From positions 434,001 through 498,000 of the forward strand of contig CALSFV010000067.1 in assembly GCA_943737045.1 (NCBI GenBank): 64,000 bases of DNA, in the 5' to 3' direction. The notes under the pieces were generated by a model. The model saw nothing but the letters and a program-made list of their open reading frames with translations, was not told the origin of the DNA and ran no database searches. The position numbers and the translations under genes are program-made. Shown piece after piece: positions 1 to 10,869 of this stretch (the stretch's first letter is position 1; every line of letters begins with the position of its first letter). The DNA is from Parapristionchus giblindavisi (Eukaryota > Nematoda > Chromadorea > Rhabditida > Diplogasteridae).

Positions 1-321
1 TTCTCCATTCCCTGCACTATTGAACTTCTTTCAATCGTGATTATGTCAATCAATACGCAGAATCATTACAAAAGAAATAGTATGTGCTGACTTATATGAC
101 TTTTGCTACCATCCTGTCTTCACAGTTTATTCACGAAAATATTCGTGGGATACCACCTTTAAAGTATTTCTATTAGTTTTCAAGATTTTTCTTCGCGGCT
201 ACCGAAGATGTTTAAAGGGAGCGCAACCTCTCTCAATGGCCTCTTCATTGTGAACGCTATTTCAATGTTATTTAACAACGAGAGAGCATTGACAATGAGA
301 GACGTCACTCTTCCTTTAAAA
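1..321. other. left edge, no gene seen
   Basis: AT-rich sequence without a supportable reading frame, tRNA or repeat. It could be intron or flank of the possible minus-strand exon that follows. Confidence 0.4.
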
Positions 322-328
322 TTACTCT

Positions 329-537
329 AGATACAAACTGAGACATACGAAGCTAATTCGATTGAACATCGTATTGATCTTGTAGTCATCCTCGTTCCCT
401 TCATTTATCCCATTTGACGGACTTTCGAGCTCTTCAATCTCCAATTCTTCGTCCTTCTGCATTATCGTATCCTTATTCATCGTTGGCGGTACCGTGATAA
501 ATGATGGTACAAGGTATCGAGCAGAGACTCGATTCAT
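329..537 (-). CDS. possible exon of an unidentified protein
   Basis: An open minus-strand stretch encodes an acidic segment (rich in EELEIEELES and EGNEDD) and ends at a TAA at 329. Acidic composition and lack of low-complexity repeats make it look more like coding DNA than a random ORF. No family is recognised, no signal peptide or catalytic motif is visible, and the rest of the gene would lie elsewhere or outside the window. It may also be a chance ORF. Confidence 0.25.
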
Positions 538-981
538 CGTTACTCAGGTCCAAAGGACCAAGTGCTTTTCACGTCAGAGGGCAGACTCCGCCCATAAAGA
601 GTATTGCATTGCAATTGGGATAAGTATCTCATATGAAATGGTCACTCGTTAAAGAGAATTGAAGAATGTTTTGGCATGCAAATATTATAAAGGGGTTAAA
701 GGAATTGCGGAGGAGAAATAATCCTCTTCGCAAGGTTCGAATTCGAGATTATTACCTTCAGATTACTACCTTCAACTGTCGCAGGGAAAGGTATGGTGGG
801 GAAAGGGAGCGCAAGTGATATGCTTTTTTTATGACTAACCAACTTGGAGCAAACATTTTGTGGTGAAAGTGATTCAAAGGCAAATAATACCGGTCCGAAA
901 ATGGGTATACTGTAGCGATTTTTCAACCACATTATAAACTTGAGAAACAACGCCAAATGAAATTTTCAAATTAAAGGAAGG

Positions 982-1442
982 TGCACTCACAGAAAATTCC
1001 CTAAGGGAAGTTTTGGAACTGCAATTCCCCTAGGGAATAATTCCCTTATCTACGCGCAATCCCTTATATGTAAGGCAATTTTTACTAGGGAATTATTCCC
1101 TTAACAAATTGCCTTACATATAAGGGATTTCCAATGCATGTATGAGCGCGTCCGACTACAGCTATCATCAAGTTTTACGAGAGTTCGAACGTCCACATGG
1201 CTTAGTGGCAAGATTGTTGTGTAGAGATCCGAACCTCGTAGGTTCGATTCCTACCCAGTGTGAATCAACTTTGCCAATTTTTCTTATTGTTTAAATCTAT
1301 TTCAAATCCCTTAAATGTAAGGCAATAATTCCCTTACAGGTATGGGAAATAATTCCCTTATATAACTGGGAATAATTCTCTTGGGGTACCTTAGCCAGGG
1401 AATTATTCCCTTAAATATAAGGGAAATTTCTGTGAGTGTGCA
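982..1442. mobile_element. foldback/MITE element with AGGGAATTATTCCCT repeats and an internal tRNA-like sequence
   Basis: Terminal inverted repeats TGCACTCACAGAAA (left) and TTTCTGTGAGTGTGCA (right) bound the element. Inside, the palindromic unit AGGGAATTATTCCCT and its half-sites AAGGGAAT recur many times in both orientations, so a single strand would fold into a branched hairpin. No transposase is encoded. A tRNA-like segment sits in the middle (annotated separately). This is the structure of a non-autonomous DNA element. Confidence 0.8.
1191..1265 (+). ncRNA. tRNA-like sequence (SINE-like Pol III module)
   Basis: The segment has an A-box-like TGGCTTAGTGGC and, about 40 nt later, a B-box-like GGTTCGATTCC. 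A 5-bp T-stem (GTAGG/CCTAC) encloses the 7-nt loop TTCGATT. The acceptor ends pair poorly and no clean anticodon stem is visible, so it is not a functional tRNA gene. It resembles a tRNA-derived promoter carried inside the surrounding foldback element. Confidence 0.55.
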
Positions 1443-1882
1443 TATAAAATAAAATGCGTGGAAAAGAAAAATTCAAAAGCTACAGCGCATTCTTCCATTT
1501 TCGTACAAGTGTTCTTTGTGTTTTCATTACTTTTTAACCGCATTGAAATTTTTGTTCAGGGATGGCCAGTCATAAAAAGTACTTCTTGATATCACTGACA
1601 CTCATGATTATGATTTTGAGAATTGAAAAATATATACTTGCCTAACGTAAATAAGCGAAGCGCGCAAATGCACTTAAGACACCGGCTCAGTGAGATTCCA
1701 GGAAGTGCCGGACATCGACCTCACCGATTTGGCCCAAAAATTTTTTATGGATACCCCCATGTGCCCCCATCACAAAATGGGTATTCATTTGGGCTGGTTC
1801 CTTGAAACACAGATGTGGCGGGTTTTCGAAATTTGAAAACTCGATTTTCACCGAAAAAAAATGGAGCGACCTAGGACCAATG

Positions 1883-2320
1883 TTACAAGGGGATGGTCGC
1901 AACTGGTCCTGGCCATATGAGATGGCAATAACATGATTATTATCAGTTTTCGATGCTGATTACGAATCCGTTTTCAGAAAGTGCCTAATCGATCTAATTT
2001 TCGAGAAAATCGGTATTTTAATTCGGAAATTCGTGTGGTTTCCTGCGCAAACCGTCCGGGTGGGCTGGTGAACTCATCTATAAACTCTCGTAGTAGTCTA
2101 GCTTTCATCACCGGATCTTTCCGATGCAATCCAAATAGTTTCTGAGGGAAACTACTCGAATTTTCGAATTAACAAGCCAAATTTCAATACCGATTTTCTC
2201 GAAAATCAGGTCGATTAGGCACTTTCTGAAAACGGATTCGTAATCAGCATCGAAAACTGATCCTAGAAATGTTATTGCCATCTCATATGGCCAGGACCAG
2301 TTGCGACCATCCCCTTGTTA
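1883..2320. repeat. inverted repeat of about 160-bp arms
   Basis: The left arm (about 1883-2045) and right arm (about 2163-2320) are near-perfect reverse complements, sharing for example AAGGGGATGGTCGCAACTGG at the outer ends and CGAAAACTGAT inside. The spacer is about 120 bp. No ORF of note. A foldback-type non-autonomous element. Confidence 0.8.
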
Positions 2321-2335
2321 GGGGCCACAACGTGG

Positions 2336-2665
2336 ATAACCGATTTTCGCTGAGCGAGTGGAAATTATGTTCATTCGAGCAATGAGAACTGGGGGTCCAT
2401 ACTTGGGTGTTAGGAGTGCCCCCGGCCCTTATTACACAAAACGGCTGAAATTTCCTGTTTGTGCCCTCAGGCTATTAGAAAAAATATTTTTTTTTAAAAA
2501 CTTTAAAAAATCATAATTTTTCAAATTGTTGAGATGAAGTCTAAATACCATTTGCGATGCGTCTAGGGTGCACAGTGCTTGCTAATTCACTATTAGCATC
2601 GAATGCCCATTGATTCCTAAACCACTTTTTTGAGACAAAATTTTGGTTTTTTCGGACAAATAATC
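2336..2665 (+). repeat. dispersed repeat, copy A
   Basis: This stretch, containing AGAACTGGGGGTCCATACTT and GTCTAGGGTGCACAG, recurs in reverse orientation at 12,722-13,012. The two copies differ by small indels, consistent with an old interspersed element. No coding capacity seen. Confidence 0.8.
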
Positions 2666-2696
2666 CCTTGTTTTAGTGAGTGCCCAAAATTTCCGG

Positions 2697-3915
2697 CCAG
2701 GTATTGTAGCCTAAGCAATTCTGCATTGATTTAACTTAAAACTGGATTCTTCCCGATCGACCATTTTGTCGAATTTTTCGCTCGAACTTCCGTCATCGAT
2801 GGCTTTCCCGAACAAATGCTGTATTTTCCAAACGATTGGTGCGGAATTGTGGTCTACTCAAAGCTTATAGGTGAGTCGAGTAAAATTACACAAGTAGCCC
2901 ATCACTTGGATCAACTTGAAAATTTCGATAATCATGACCCGGTCATAGTCCGAAAATTTCAAAATTTCTCAAGTTTGAAATGTTTTCATTTATGTGGCTT
3001 ATTGTAAAGTACTAATGATGTGAATACTATTCAGCCAATGCTCAATGGCTGATCTCTCCTTTCAACAATTTTTCGAAAATTTTCGTGCTGAATACGTGCG
3101 AAAAAATCGGAATTGTGTTTGAATCAGATTCCAACTTGCTTTCTGTAACATTCTGTCTTTGTACTTTGCAATGTGCATAATCAGTATGAAAATCGTTTAT
3201 TTTCGAAAATTCAAAAAAGTAAATTTGAGTGCCTACTTTCACGGCAAATTTCTGAAATATTGCAGTTTGTCGACTCGAATGCTGCGACAATGAGCAAATG
3301 ACAATAACCATGTGAAGATAAACATAGTAGAACTGAAATTCCGGCATTTGGCTCACTTTTGAAAAGTCGATTTCCATGACCGGGGTAATGGCAAAAAATA
3401 TGAATTTTCGAAAATTAACGATTTTCATATTGATTATGTACATTGCAAAGTACTAAGACAGAATGTTACAGAAAGCAAGTTGGGAACTGATTCAAGCACA
3501 ATTCTGATTTTTAGCACGCATTCAGCACGAAAATTTTCGAAAAATTGTTGAAAGGAGAGATCAGCCATTGAGCATTGGCTGAATATTATTCACATCATTA
3601 GTACTTCACAATAAGCCACATAAATGAAAACATTTCAAACTTGAGAAATTTTGAAATTTTCGGACTATGGGTCGTGAAAATCGAAATTTTCAAGTTGATC
3701 CAAGTGATGGGCTACTTGTGTAATTTTACTCGACTCACCTCTAAACTTTGAGCAGAAAACAATTCCGCACCAATCGTTTGGAAAATATTGCATTTGTTCG
3801 GGAAAACCATCGATGACGGAAGTTCGAGCAAAAAATTCGACAACTGGGTCTAACGTGGAGAACCGAGTTTTAAGTGAAATCGATGCAGAATTGCTTAGGC
3901 TACAATACCTGGGGT
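2697..3915. mobile_element. 1.2-kb foldback palindrome
   Basis: Arms of about 520 bp (2697-3215 and 3395-3915) are near-identical reverse complements; both carry AACGATTGGTGCGGAATTGT and AGGTGAGTCGAGTAAAATTA-type sequence. The spacer is about 180 bp. Short ORFs in both arms are mirror images and show no known domain, so I regard them as non-coding. The right end abuts the GATGCGAA repeat tract. Confidence 0.85.
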
Positions 3916-3919
3916 CCGT

Positions 3920-4160
3920 CCAATCTGTCAAAAAAGATGCGAATAAAGTTGCGAAAAAAGTTCGCAACTTTGTTCGCATCTTTTTCTCTAAATCTCTCGA
4001 AATACACGCTCTCTAATTCTCTCTAACAAAAGATGCGAAGAAAGATGCGACCAAAAGATCGCAACAAAGTTGCGAACTTTGTTGCGAGGTCGGTTAGAGA
4101 AGGCGAGAGAGCGTGCATTTGAAGAGGAGCAGAAAAAGTAAACGGAGCTTTACACAAAGT
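3920..4160. repeat. GATGCGAA / GTTGCGAAC short inverted repeats
   Basis: The words AAGATGCGAA, GTTGCGAACTTTG and their complements alternate so that adjacent copies can pair into small hairpins. The same vocabulary reappears at about 9725-9810, next to the CGGCAAACG element, so the two places share an element family. Confidence 0.65.
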
Positions 4161-4489
4161 TGCGACCAAAGTTGAATTTAAAAAAGTGATAGTTTGATGA
4201 TTAAATTGCTATTACTCAACTCTCGATGAAAGTGTGTTCAATGCTTTATATATATTTTTTGTGAAAACAATTATCATTTACACGAAAACTGTACAAGAAA
4301 TCGTGTGTATTCTCAGTCATTCATTCGAATCTTCGAGAACGCTGGTGCTCCGCTCGCTGTGGGGGGGCGGGGCTACTGCACAAGCGTGCGCGATCTCTCC
4401 CTCGCGAGCGCGCGACTTTACCATTTCACTGTTCTTTCACTCGTTCTCTCCGCTCTTTCCGTTCTTTCCGCTTTCCGATCGCTTTTATC

Positions 4490-4775
4490 AGTAACAGAAT
4501 GAATTTAGGTCATGGAAGGATGGCTCGCGTGTTCCTTTCTGCTTTCCCTCCTCGAGGTGGGATCCAAATCATCGAAGTTGCTGTAAGTGTTACTCTTGGT
4601 TTTGCGCCTAAAGTTTCACCCTTTTTCGCTTTTGCATCGCATTTCTCAGTAACAGATTGAATTCAAGTTATGGTAGGGTGGTCGCGCTTTTCCTTCTACT
4701 TTCCCACAGCCCAACCAACCCTCGACGAAGTTGTGTTAACTGTTTCTCTTGATTTTGTGCCTCAACTTAATATTC
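4490..4775 (+). repeat. tandem duplication of about 150 bp
   Basis: Two diverged direct copies (about 4490-4620 and 4640-4770) share the order CAGTAACAGA, TGGxxGGxTGG, CTTTCC, CGAAGTTG and TTGxTTTTGxGCCT. The unit could be a duplicated promoter or 5' end, because exon-like sequence follows at 4848. No function is assigned. Confidence 0.5.
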
Positions 4776-4847
4776 GCGAAGATTATTCACGCAAGTCTTT
4801 CATTCAGACGAATAAGCAACATCAGTAGGAGGAGGAGGAGAGAATTA

Positions 4848-5450
4848 CGATGTCACGACACGCTCAACTCCATACTCACGAATGCCCTGCGAAACAAGCG
4901 CCGAATATTACTGTCGCGTCGTCGCTGCCCAAAGTGCCCTCAAGCACTTACCGAAACTGCTCCTGGGAACGGCTAAGGTATTAAATCTTTATATTGTTAT
5001 TATTCATTTATGTTTTTGATCGGAATTGTGTGCCTGTGTAATTCGTGTTTTATGATGAACTTGACTATGTCTTCGTTGAATCCAGTGGTGAACGCGTCGC
5101 CGATGCTGTTCCTTTGGCACTGAACACTGCCATCTCCTACGCCAATACGATTGTCGCCAGCTGTACTGCCGCCAATTGTTAGACCGACGGTGAGAAAAGG
5201 ATTTATTGTTATATTAATACATTTACGAAAGTAAACGTGCTTAGTTAAGAGATATTTATCCCTTTTCCTTATCATCCCTTGTTATTTTCTCATTAAATTT
5301 ATCTTTCATCTACTTTTATTCGTTAAATTTTGTATGCTTATAGACCGTAAAGAAGCCAGTTTCCTCGGCGACGAGGCGGCAGACGCGCGGAAACGTAGAA
5401 TGAGAAGGAGCAAGCGAACGACATCGCGAGTAGTATACAGTGACGGGTTG
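4848..5450 (+). pseudogene. exon-like fragments of unidentified protein(s)
   Basis: Three plus-strand segments look like exons with GT/AG borders. About 4848-4976 can be read as ending in ALKHLPKLLLGTAK before a GTATTA donor. About 5086-5164 reads GERVADAVPLALNTAISYAN. About 5339-5447 reads ARKRRMRRSKRTTSRVVYSD, a basic stretch. The frames do not join cleanly and the middle piece meets a stop. They may be the upstream part of the Timeless-like remnant at 6699, but I could not establish that. Confidence 0.3.
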
Positions 5451-5748
5451 GTCATGATTAATCTTTGTTTTTTTAAACATTTAAAAAATGTTCTTATTAG
5501 TGTACATAAGAACAACATCGACGTTAATATCCGAGTGGTTGTTAGGTTGTTTCACCCCATGAATATGCGTTTCAGAGCTGGTACAATAGTATTGAAAAGG
5601 ATCTTTGATCGATATATCTAGATAATTTCAGGGTTAATTAATATTAACTATTGCTGGCACATGTGGGTAAGCTGGGGGAAAGGCTTTGCGCATGACTGCC
5701 CATTTTGATTACTGTATTTTGAGTAGTTTTTATTGCTCATGATTACAG

Positions 5749-6330
5749 TACCTTGGAGACGGTCCCAAGATGGTTCGTGAGCTGTTCCGTGTCGCCGAAG
5801 AGCACTCCCCGGTACGATACAGTAACAACCGTATTCTCGATGATCAATCGATAATACTCTAATTTTTGCAATTACAGCCCATTGACGAGATTGACGCCGT
5901 CGGAACGAAGAGGTACGATAACTAGTTGAATATCGATTGATTTTGCATCTCGATATATTGATTGGTTATTTTCGAGCTTAGATACGACTCCCACTCTGGC
6001 GGTGGGCGTGAGATCCAGCGTACCATGGTCGAATTGCTCAACCAACTGATTGTGAACTGTTTCGACTCTCATGGGGATGTCAAGGTACTGTAGCACCATC
6101 GATTGGATCGATAACTAATTTTGTTCTATATTCTTGCTAAAGTAATTTTGTTAAAATTGTTCAAGCCCTGATGACAGCTAACCGCATGGATTAGGTCGAC
6201 CCGCCCTGATCGGTCGTATCGACCGTAAGATTGACTGTGCGCTGGTGGAGATATCAAAGGATCAAAGAGAGCGAGATTTTCATCTGTCCATACTGGAGAT
6301 CTTTGCCCTCATCCTCAAAGAACATGTTTG
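5749..6330 (+). pseudogene. rpt-2: 26S proteasome ATPase subunit 4 (Rpt2) pseudogene fragment
   Basis: Rpt2 is one of six AAA ATPases in the proteasome base that unfold substrates. Four pieces match the AAA domain in order: [20 protein letters not shown] (5749-5811), IDEIDAVGTKR including the Walker B acidic pair (5878-5912), [14 protein letters not shown] then GDVK (5982-6084), and TANRMD, then GRIDRKID in a shifted frame (6166 on). Short introns are retained, so it is a genomic duplicate and not a processed copy. Lesions: four residues missing before IDEID, the conserved DGFDSRG replaced by IVNCFDSHG, a TAG after TANRMD, a second stop and a frameshift in the second region of homology. Only the middle of the gene is present. 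It cannot encode a working subunit. Confidence 0.85.
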
Positions 6331-6807
6331 TTTTATGTATTTATTATTATTTATTTATCCATTAGTTATAGTTAAATCATCATTATTGAATGAGCAAAAT
6401 AGGAGTATCACCGTTTCGCTGTTTGTGAGATTTCTATGAATTTTGAGAACTAACGGGACTTTGTCTTCCATTTGACCCTGCGTTCTCTCGTAGTCTGGAC
6501 AAATACATCGAGAGAGCATTGCCAGAGTGGAGAGAGCAAAATAGTACAGGGTGTGCCTTTAACATTGCTTAAGGAACATGTTGCTTTCATGTTTCACTTG
6601 ATCTTTTTGGCGTTTCCTTGATAAGTGAATGAATTTTGTCCCATACGATTATGTCACTACCTAGAATTATCGGTCTAGAATTGATTAATTGATTGCAGCC
6701 TGGCGTACTGTCGAAGACGTTTCTGCGCGAGCTGGTGTTGGTCAACCACCACTACTTCAGACTGCTCGAGAGGGGCCACAAGGCGGGATTGCTCACGCAG
6801 GTACGGG

Positions 6808-6925
6808 CCATACATTTTCGGTACCCTCGCCGTCTATTTTTATATAGTGGGTCAATTCTCGAAATAGGGGTGGGTTTATTCACAAAATTCATTATTTTTG
6901 CTTAAAAATGGTCATTTTTAGCTTC
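6808..6925 (+). repeat. GGTACCCTCG MITE-like repeat, copy 1
   Basis: Begins CATTTTCGGTACCCTCG and includes ATAGTGGGTCAATTCTCGAAA. Related copies lie at 7605-7790 (reverse), 8425-8580 and 10,230-10,400. Three copies fall in the introns of the Timeless-like remnant. Short, AT-rich and non-coding: a dispersed MITE-type family. Confidence 0.7.
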
Positions 6926-7604
6926 CTTTTTTTACCAAGTGGCGAAGATGCAGCAGAGCGTGAGCGACTTCGCGAAGTACGGTGGCCTGGACTCGATGAA
7001 GGACGTGACCGCTGAGGATTTGTGGGACAAGGTCGAGCAGGGAGTACGGTAGGGAGAGAGATATTGATTATTGATTTATTTGTGATTTAGTATCTTGTAG
7101 ATCAATAGTATGTGAGTCTTGTTATGCTCAACGCGTTTAAATGCGCACCCCGAGCTAGTTTGAAACTCTGCTCTCCGATAATGCTCTTTCGCTCAAGTTG
7201 TCTCTAGAGAGCGCTGCCAGATCGTAGTGCAAAATTAGCTCGGAGTCTCGGGTTTAACAAACCAAGATGATTAGACTTTGTCTCGATACGTCTACCACTA
7301 GATGAATCAATTTACTTTATATACTTCGCGTTTAACCTTAGTAAGACTCGCATATCCATTTTTTATCGATTGATTGAAATTTATCGATTTGCAGTCTCAT
7401 TCTCGTGGGCGACGACGAGGAAAGCGCTGGCGTGAGTCCGATCAACGTCCTGCTAGACGTGGACGATGAGACGCTTCAGTGAGTGGAATTTGTAGCCTGT
7501 AGTTTGTTCTCCGAATATGCAAACACGAATCTGAATCTCTGAAACGAAATACATTCCCACTTTGTGTTATATTCTCTGCGTTCTTACTATTGTAATCATA
7601 CATT

Positions 7605-7790
7605 GCCATACCCTCGCAGTGCGATGATTGACCCACTATATAAGGCCATTTTAGGGCACTTTATAAAAAAATAAGCTAAAATGACGATTTTTAAGCGAAA
7701 ATAACGAATTTTGTGAACAACCCACCCTATTTCGAGAATTGACCCACTATATAAAAATAAACGGCGAGGGTACCGAAAATGTACGATTGT
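7605..7790 (-). repeat. GGTACCCTCG MITE-like repeat, copy 2
   Basis: Reverse-oriented copy of the repeat at 6808, ending CGAGGGTACCGAAAATG. Contains TTGACCCACTATATAA twice, so the copy is itself partly duplicated. Lies between two exon blocks of the Timeless-like remnant. Confidence 0.7.
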
Positions 7791-8424
7791 AAAAGATGAT
7801 GCCGAGGTCGAAGATAAAAAATAATCAATCTTTTTAAAATTGTATTGTTCAGGTGATGCTCGCAGTTCAGCGTCCACTGCGCTCCTCGCGACTGTTGGAT
7901 GTTATCGGGCTATTCCACGTGGCACTCACGCTATGGCCAATTGAAGGCACCTTTGGAAGGTATACTATATTTAGAATATATTGATTGATTGCCTGATTAT
8001 CGATTTATTGTTAGATCTCCTCTCGTGTTTCAGGTCGGACATGCAAGACGACGATGAGCTCAACGATATCAAGGCGATCATGGTGACGAATCTGCGAGAG
8101 GTATGCATACTACTCTAGTTGGGGGCGGAGTGTGCTAAACAGCAGAAGTTTTGGTAAACAACGGAAATTCTGTTTTGTACAGGTGGCTGAGGAGTTGGCA
8201 GCGGTCGAGGATAAGCTGGCATGGCCTGGGAGTGGAGAAGGAGGCTTCATTGGTGGAGAGGAAGAGGAGTACAATAGCGAGGATGAGGATTACGATAGGT
8301 ATGCAACATGGCTGGGATGGCCGCATTTTCCCGATTTTTGAAATTATTTTTCCTGGTACAATACAATACAATTAGCGTTTATTGTTATCGATTACTGTAG
8401 TACTTGTTAGTGGAAAATTTCGGC

Positions 8425-8580
8425 GCCCTCGCAGAATTTTTTATATTATGGGTCGATTTTCGAAATATGGTGTGTCGATTTTGAAAAATCGTTATTTTTC
8501 GCATTAAAAAATTAGCGTTATATTGTGTATCAATTCTGAAAATGAGCCGTATATCGATCCTCGCAGTATGAGGGTATGAA
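8425..8580 (+). repeat. GGTACCCTCG MITE-like repeat, copy 3 (diverged)
   Basis: A more diverged copy with CGCCCTCGCAGAATT at the left and ATCCTCGCAGTATGAGGG at the right, and TTTTCGAAATATGG inside. Same family as 6808 and 7605. Confidence 0.5.
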
Positions 8581-9059
8581 AATGTATGTTAGTGAATTAA
8601 AACTAATGCCGTTATACCACACCCCGTTCTTTCAGACAAAATTCGTACCGCGCACAAGATGTATCAGGATGAGGCACTGCAGACGGAGGACCGAATGGTT
8701 GGTATACTTTATACCGGTATACGGTAGTCGATTGAGGGGGTATACGGTAGTCGATTGAGTGGGTATACGGTAGTAGATTGAATGGGTATACGGTATTGAG
8801 TATATTGAAGGGTTTTTTGGCAGTTGCAAGATCACATTTTGACTGCTCGCATTTAATCCACTGCCTGAAACATGAGAACGGCTGGTTAACGGTCTTTTTG
8901 CACTATTCTTTGTTTGTTTGTTTGAATGCATATACAGAGCGCGATAAAGGGACAGTCGGATGGTCGTTGTGTGTAATGAACTTGTTGATTTGGCGTTTCA
9001 CGTTTTTTTGTTTAGAAATATTGCGATTTTAATTTATTGTCATGGTTTTACAGGGCATG

Positions 9060-9599
9060 AACACGGACCGCAACGTGGGCGCCGTGTGAAGGAACTCATC
9101 TATCAATTATCGATTGATTAATTCACACTCGAGGATGACGTCACGCTTCATAAGCTGCTACCGGACGCCCATTTTCCCATTAGTCAATCGATCAATAATT
9201 GTGTATTGATCCACTACCGACCGTAATCTCACTCACTCCTCGTTATTCATTTGTTCTTTCACCCAATTATTGCTTTCTACATAACATGTTTCTCTCTCTC
9301 ATCTATTATATTTGTACTTGTAGTGCTTGTCATTGTCTCGTTTTCGTATATTTTGGTTCGATTTATTATATTGTTCATACAGTAATTTTAAATGAATGCT
9401 TTGTGCTGGCATTAGCTATAAAACCCGAAGAAAACACAAAGAATAAAATAGAATCATCAATTAAAATGTCACGGTAACGGTAATTTACAATAAGTCACAA
9501 TCATCTGACCCGTCGCAATCAATTTGACCCAATGAACTGGGTTACTGTAGGTTACGGTAGGTGGATTACGGTAGATTATGATGGCTTAAATAATGAGTT
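9060..9599. other. no intact gene
   Basis: After an acceptor at about 9053 a short GC-richer stretch continues to about 9175, including the reading TLEDDVTLHKLL. It may be another Rpt2 or Timeless scrap, since Rpt2 has a comparable TLxDDVTL segment. From 9200 the sequence is AT-rich and then carries repeated TACGGTAGG words (9540-9580). No reading frame is supported. Confidence 0.35.
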
Positions 9600-10000
9600 C
9601 ACTTGATAGTTGTTAGAACCGGCGGAGCTCCGCCCACCACCCGTTAGTTTAGTCACACACCAAACCCGTCTGGGGTTTGCCGAACACTTTATTACAAGTA
9701 TATAAGCCCCTTTTCCCTGAGAGGGGTAAGAGAACTTGCGACGAAAGTTGCGAGGAAAGTTCGCATCTTTCCTCGCATCTTTCGACGGAAAGATGCGAAC
9801 TTTCTTCTGAGGCCGTATCCATGAACGTTTGTCGGACTTTGCCGGCAAAAGCGTTTGCCGCGGCAAACGTTTGCCGTGGCGAACGCTTTTGCCGGCAAAT
9901 GGTTTGTCGGTATCCAAGAAACCCTTTTCACCTTGGCAAACGTTTGTCGACAAATGTTTTCGTTTGCCGACAAATGAAGGCGCATTTGATGCGCGCAAAT
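9600..10000. repeat. CGGCAAACG palindromic element, copy 1
   Basis: Within about 9820-9980 the words GGCAAACGTTTGCC, GCCGGCAAAAGCG and their complements alternate repeatedly, giving a dense hairpin cluster. The GATGCGAA/TTGCGAAC words lie just left (9725-9810), joined by GAGGCCGTATCCATGAA. The same hairpin words and the same GCCGTATCCATGA junction recur at 12,470-12,650. ORFs here on both strands are products of the repeat. Confidence 0.75.
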
Positions 10001-10229
10001 AGTAATCGATTATTAAACATTTTGATTGGCTTGGTTTCTTTTATTTTTCTCATCGTAATTCTTTCAATTATATTTTTTCATCGTTGCAGGTGTCTTGCGA
10101 AAGTGAAAACAATTTGAAGAAATGCTCTAAAATATAATAAATTACTGGTATGCACAACACAACAAATTTATCTAAAAAAAAGACATATTTATCCAACAAT
10201 AGGTATATTCACATACCAATGCGAGAATT

Positions 10230-10400
10230 GATACGCTATGTTTGACTCAATTTCATCTTACTTAATGGGAAACGAAACTAAAAATGACCATTTTTTAAGC
10301 GAAAATTACTAATTTTCTAAATCGACCCACCATATATTTAAAATGTGCTCATTATACATGTTTAAAATAACGGCAAAGGCACATAAAATGTATTACACGA
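10230..10400. repeat. GGTACCCTCG MITE-like repeat, copy 4 (diverged)
   Basis: Shares AATGACCATTTTTTAAGCGA and TCGACCCACCATATA with the copies at 6808 and 7605 but has lost the terminal CCCTCG. Assignment to the family is by these internal words. Confidence 0.45.
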
Positions 10401-10718
10401 CTCTGTACTTCTTCTGATCGATATATCTTGATGTATTCGGAACCGAAACAAATAAAATGTATAATCTCTAAAATGAATTACATTAGCCCCATGGTCACAT
10501 ATACTGCAATCGTCAGACCGTACATCTCCCAACAAGAGCGAGCCAACCGGGCGCTCATCCCTCGGTTTAATAAATAATATTTAAAAGACTGTGACTGTGC
10601 TAAGAAAAAATGCTGAGAAAAGTCACTTGGCTGTAGAATTGTAGATATTGCGCGATTCAATTTTATTTTTTTGCCCCGCATTTGTCAAAAATTAAGTAAT
10701 TAAAATTTTGATCACAGT

Positions 10719-10869
10719 TTCCACATGCGATTCCAATTATTTCCAATTATTTGCGAGGCAAGGCTATGCACAAGACCCCGAAGGGAATGCAAGGCTGTGA
10801 GCAGAACAATTGTTTTCGTGCGCCGACGTGTGATGCCGATTTTCACAGGGAAATTCTGCAGTACTGTAT
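10719..10869 (+). CDS. possible exon, cysteine-containing, unidentified
   Basis: After an AG acceptor at 10,718, one frame stays open through AMHKTPKGMQGCEQNNCF and APTCDADFHREILQYC up to a GTACC donor at about 10,869. Four cysteines in 40 residues and a composition unlike the surrounding repeats suggest coding origin. No family is recognised and no partner exons are found, so it may be a relic. Confidence 0.25.

Larger units (their letters stand above)
6699..8705 (+). pseudogene. Timeless-like gene remnant (replication fork protection family)
   Basis: Timeless with Tipin stabilises stalled replication forks. Exon-like blocks: 6699-6800 (KTFLRELVLVNHHYFRLLE), 6943-7049 (SDFAKYGGL then EDLWDKVEQGV), 7395-7479 (DDEESAGVSPINVLLDVDDE), 7859-7960 (VALTLWPIEGTFG), 8038-8100 (QDDDELNDIKAIMVTNLRE), 8183-8298 (acidic GGEEEEYNSEDEDYD) and perhaps 8640-8700. 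The order of an EDLW motif, a WPxxxxFG motif, a short helix and an acidic tract matches my memory of the region before the C-terminal domain of animal Timeless; no alignment was run. Two junctions (into the second and fourth blocks) are out of frame by one base, and copies of a small repeat sit in the introns. Most of the protein is missing. Likely a pseudogene; a live gene with unusual splice sites is possible. Confidence 0.5.

Noticed and set aside
2816..4016. Mirror-image ORFs of 63-133 aa
   Set aside because: They fall in the arms of a palindrome, so each appears on both strands. No known domain and no splice structure.
9820..9980. CRISPR-like array
   Set aside because: Repeats are irregularly spaced, palindromic and in both orientations, without unique spacers, and the genome is eukaryotic.
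9576..10117. 140-aa minus and 146-aa plus ORFs
   Set aside because: They are translations of the CGGCAAACG and GATGCGAA hairpin repeats in opposite directions.
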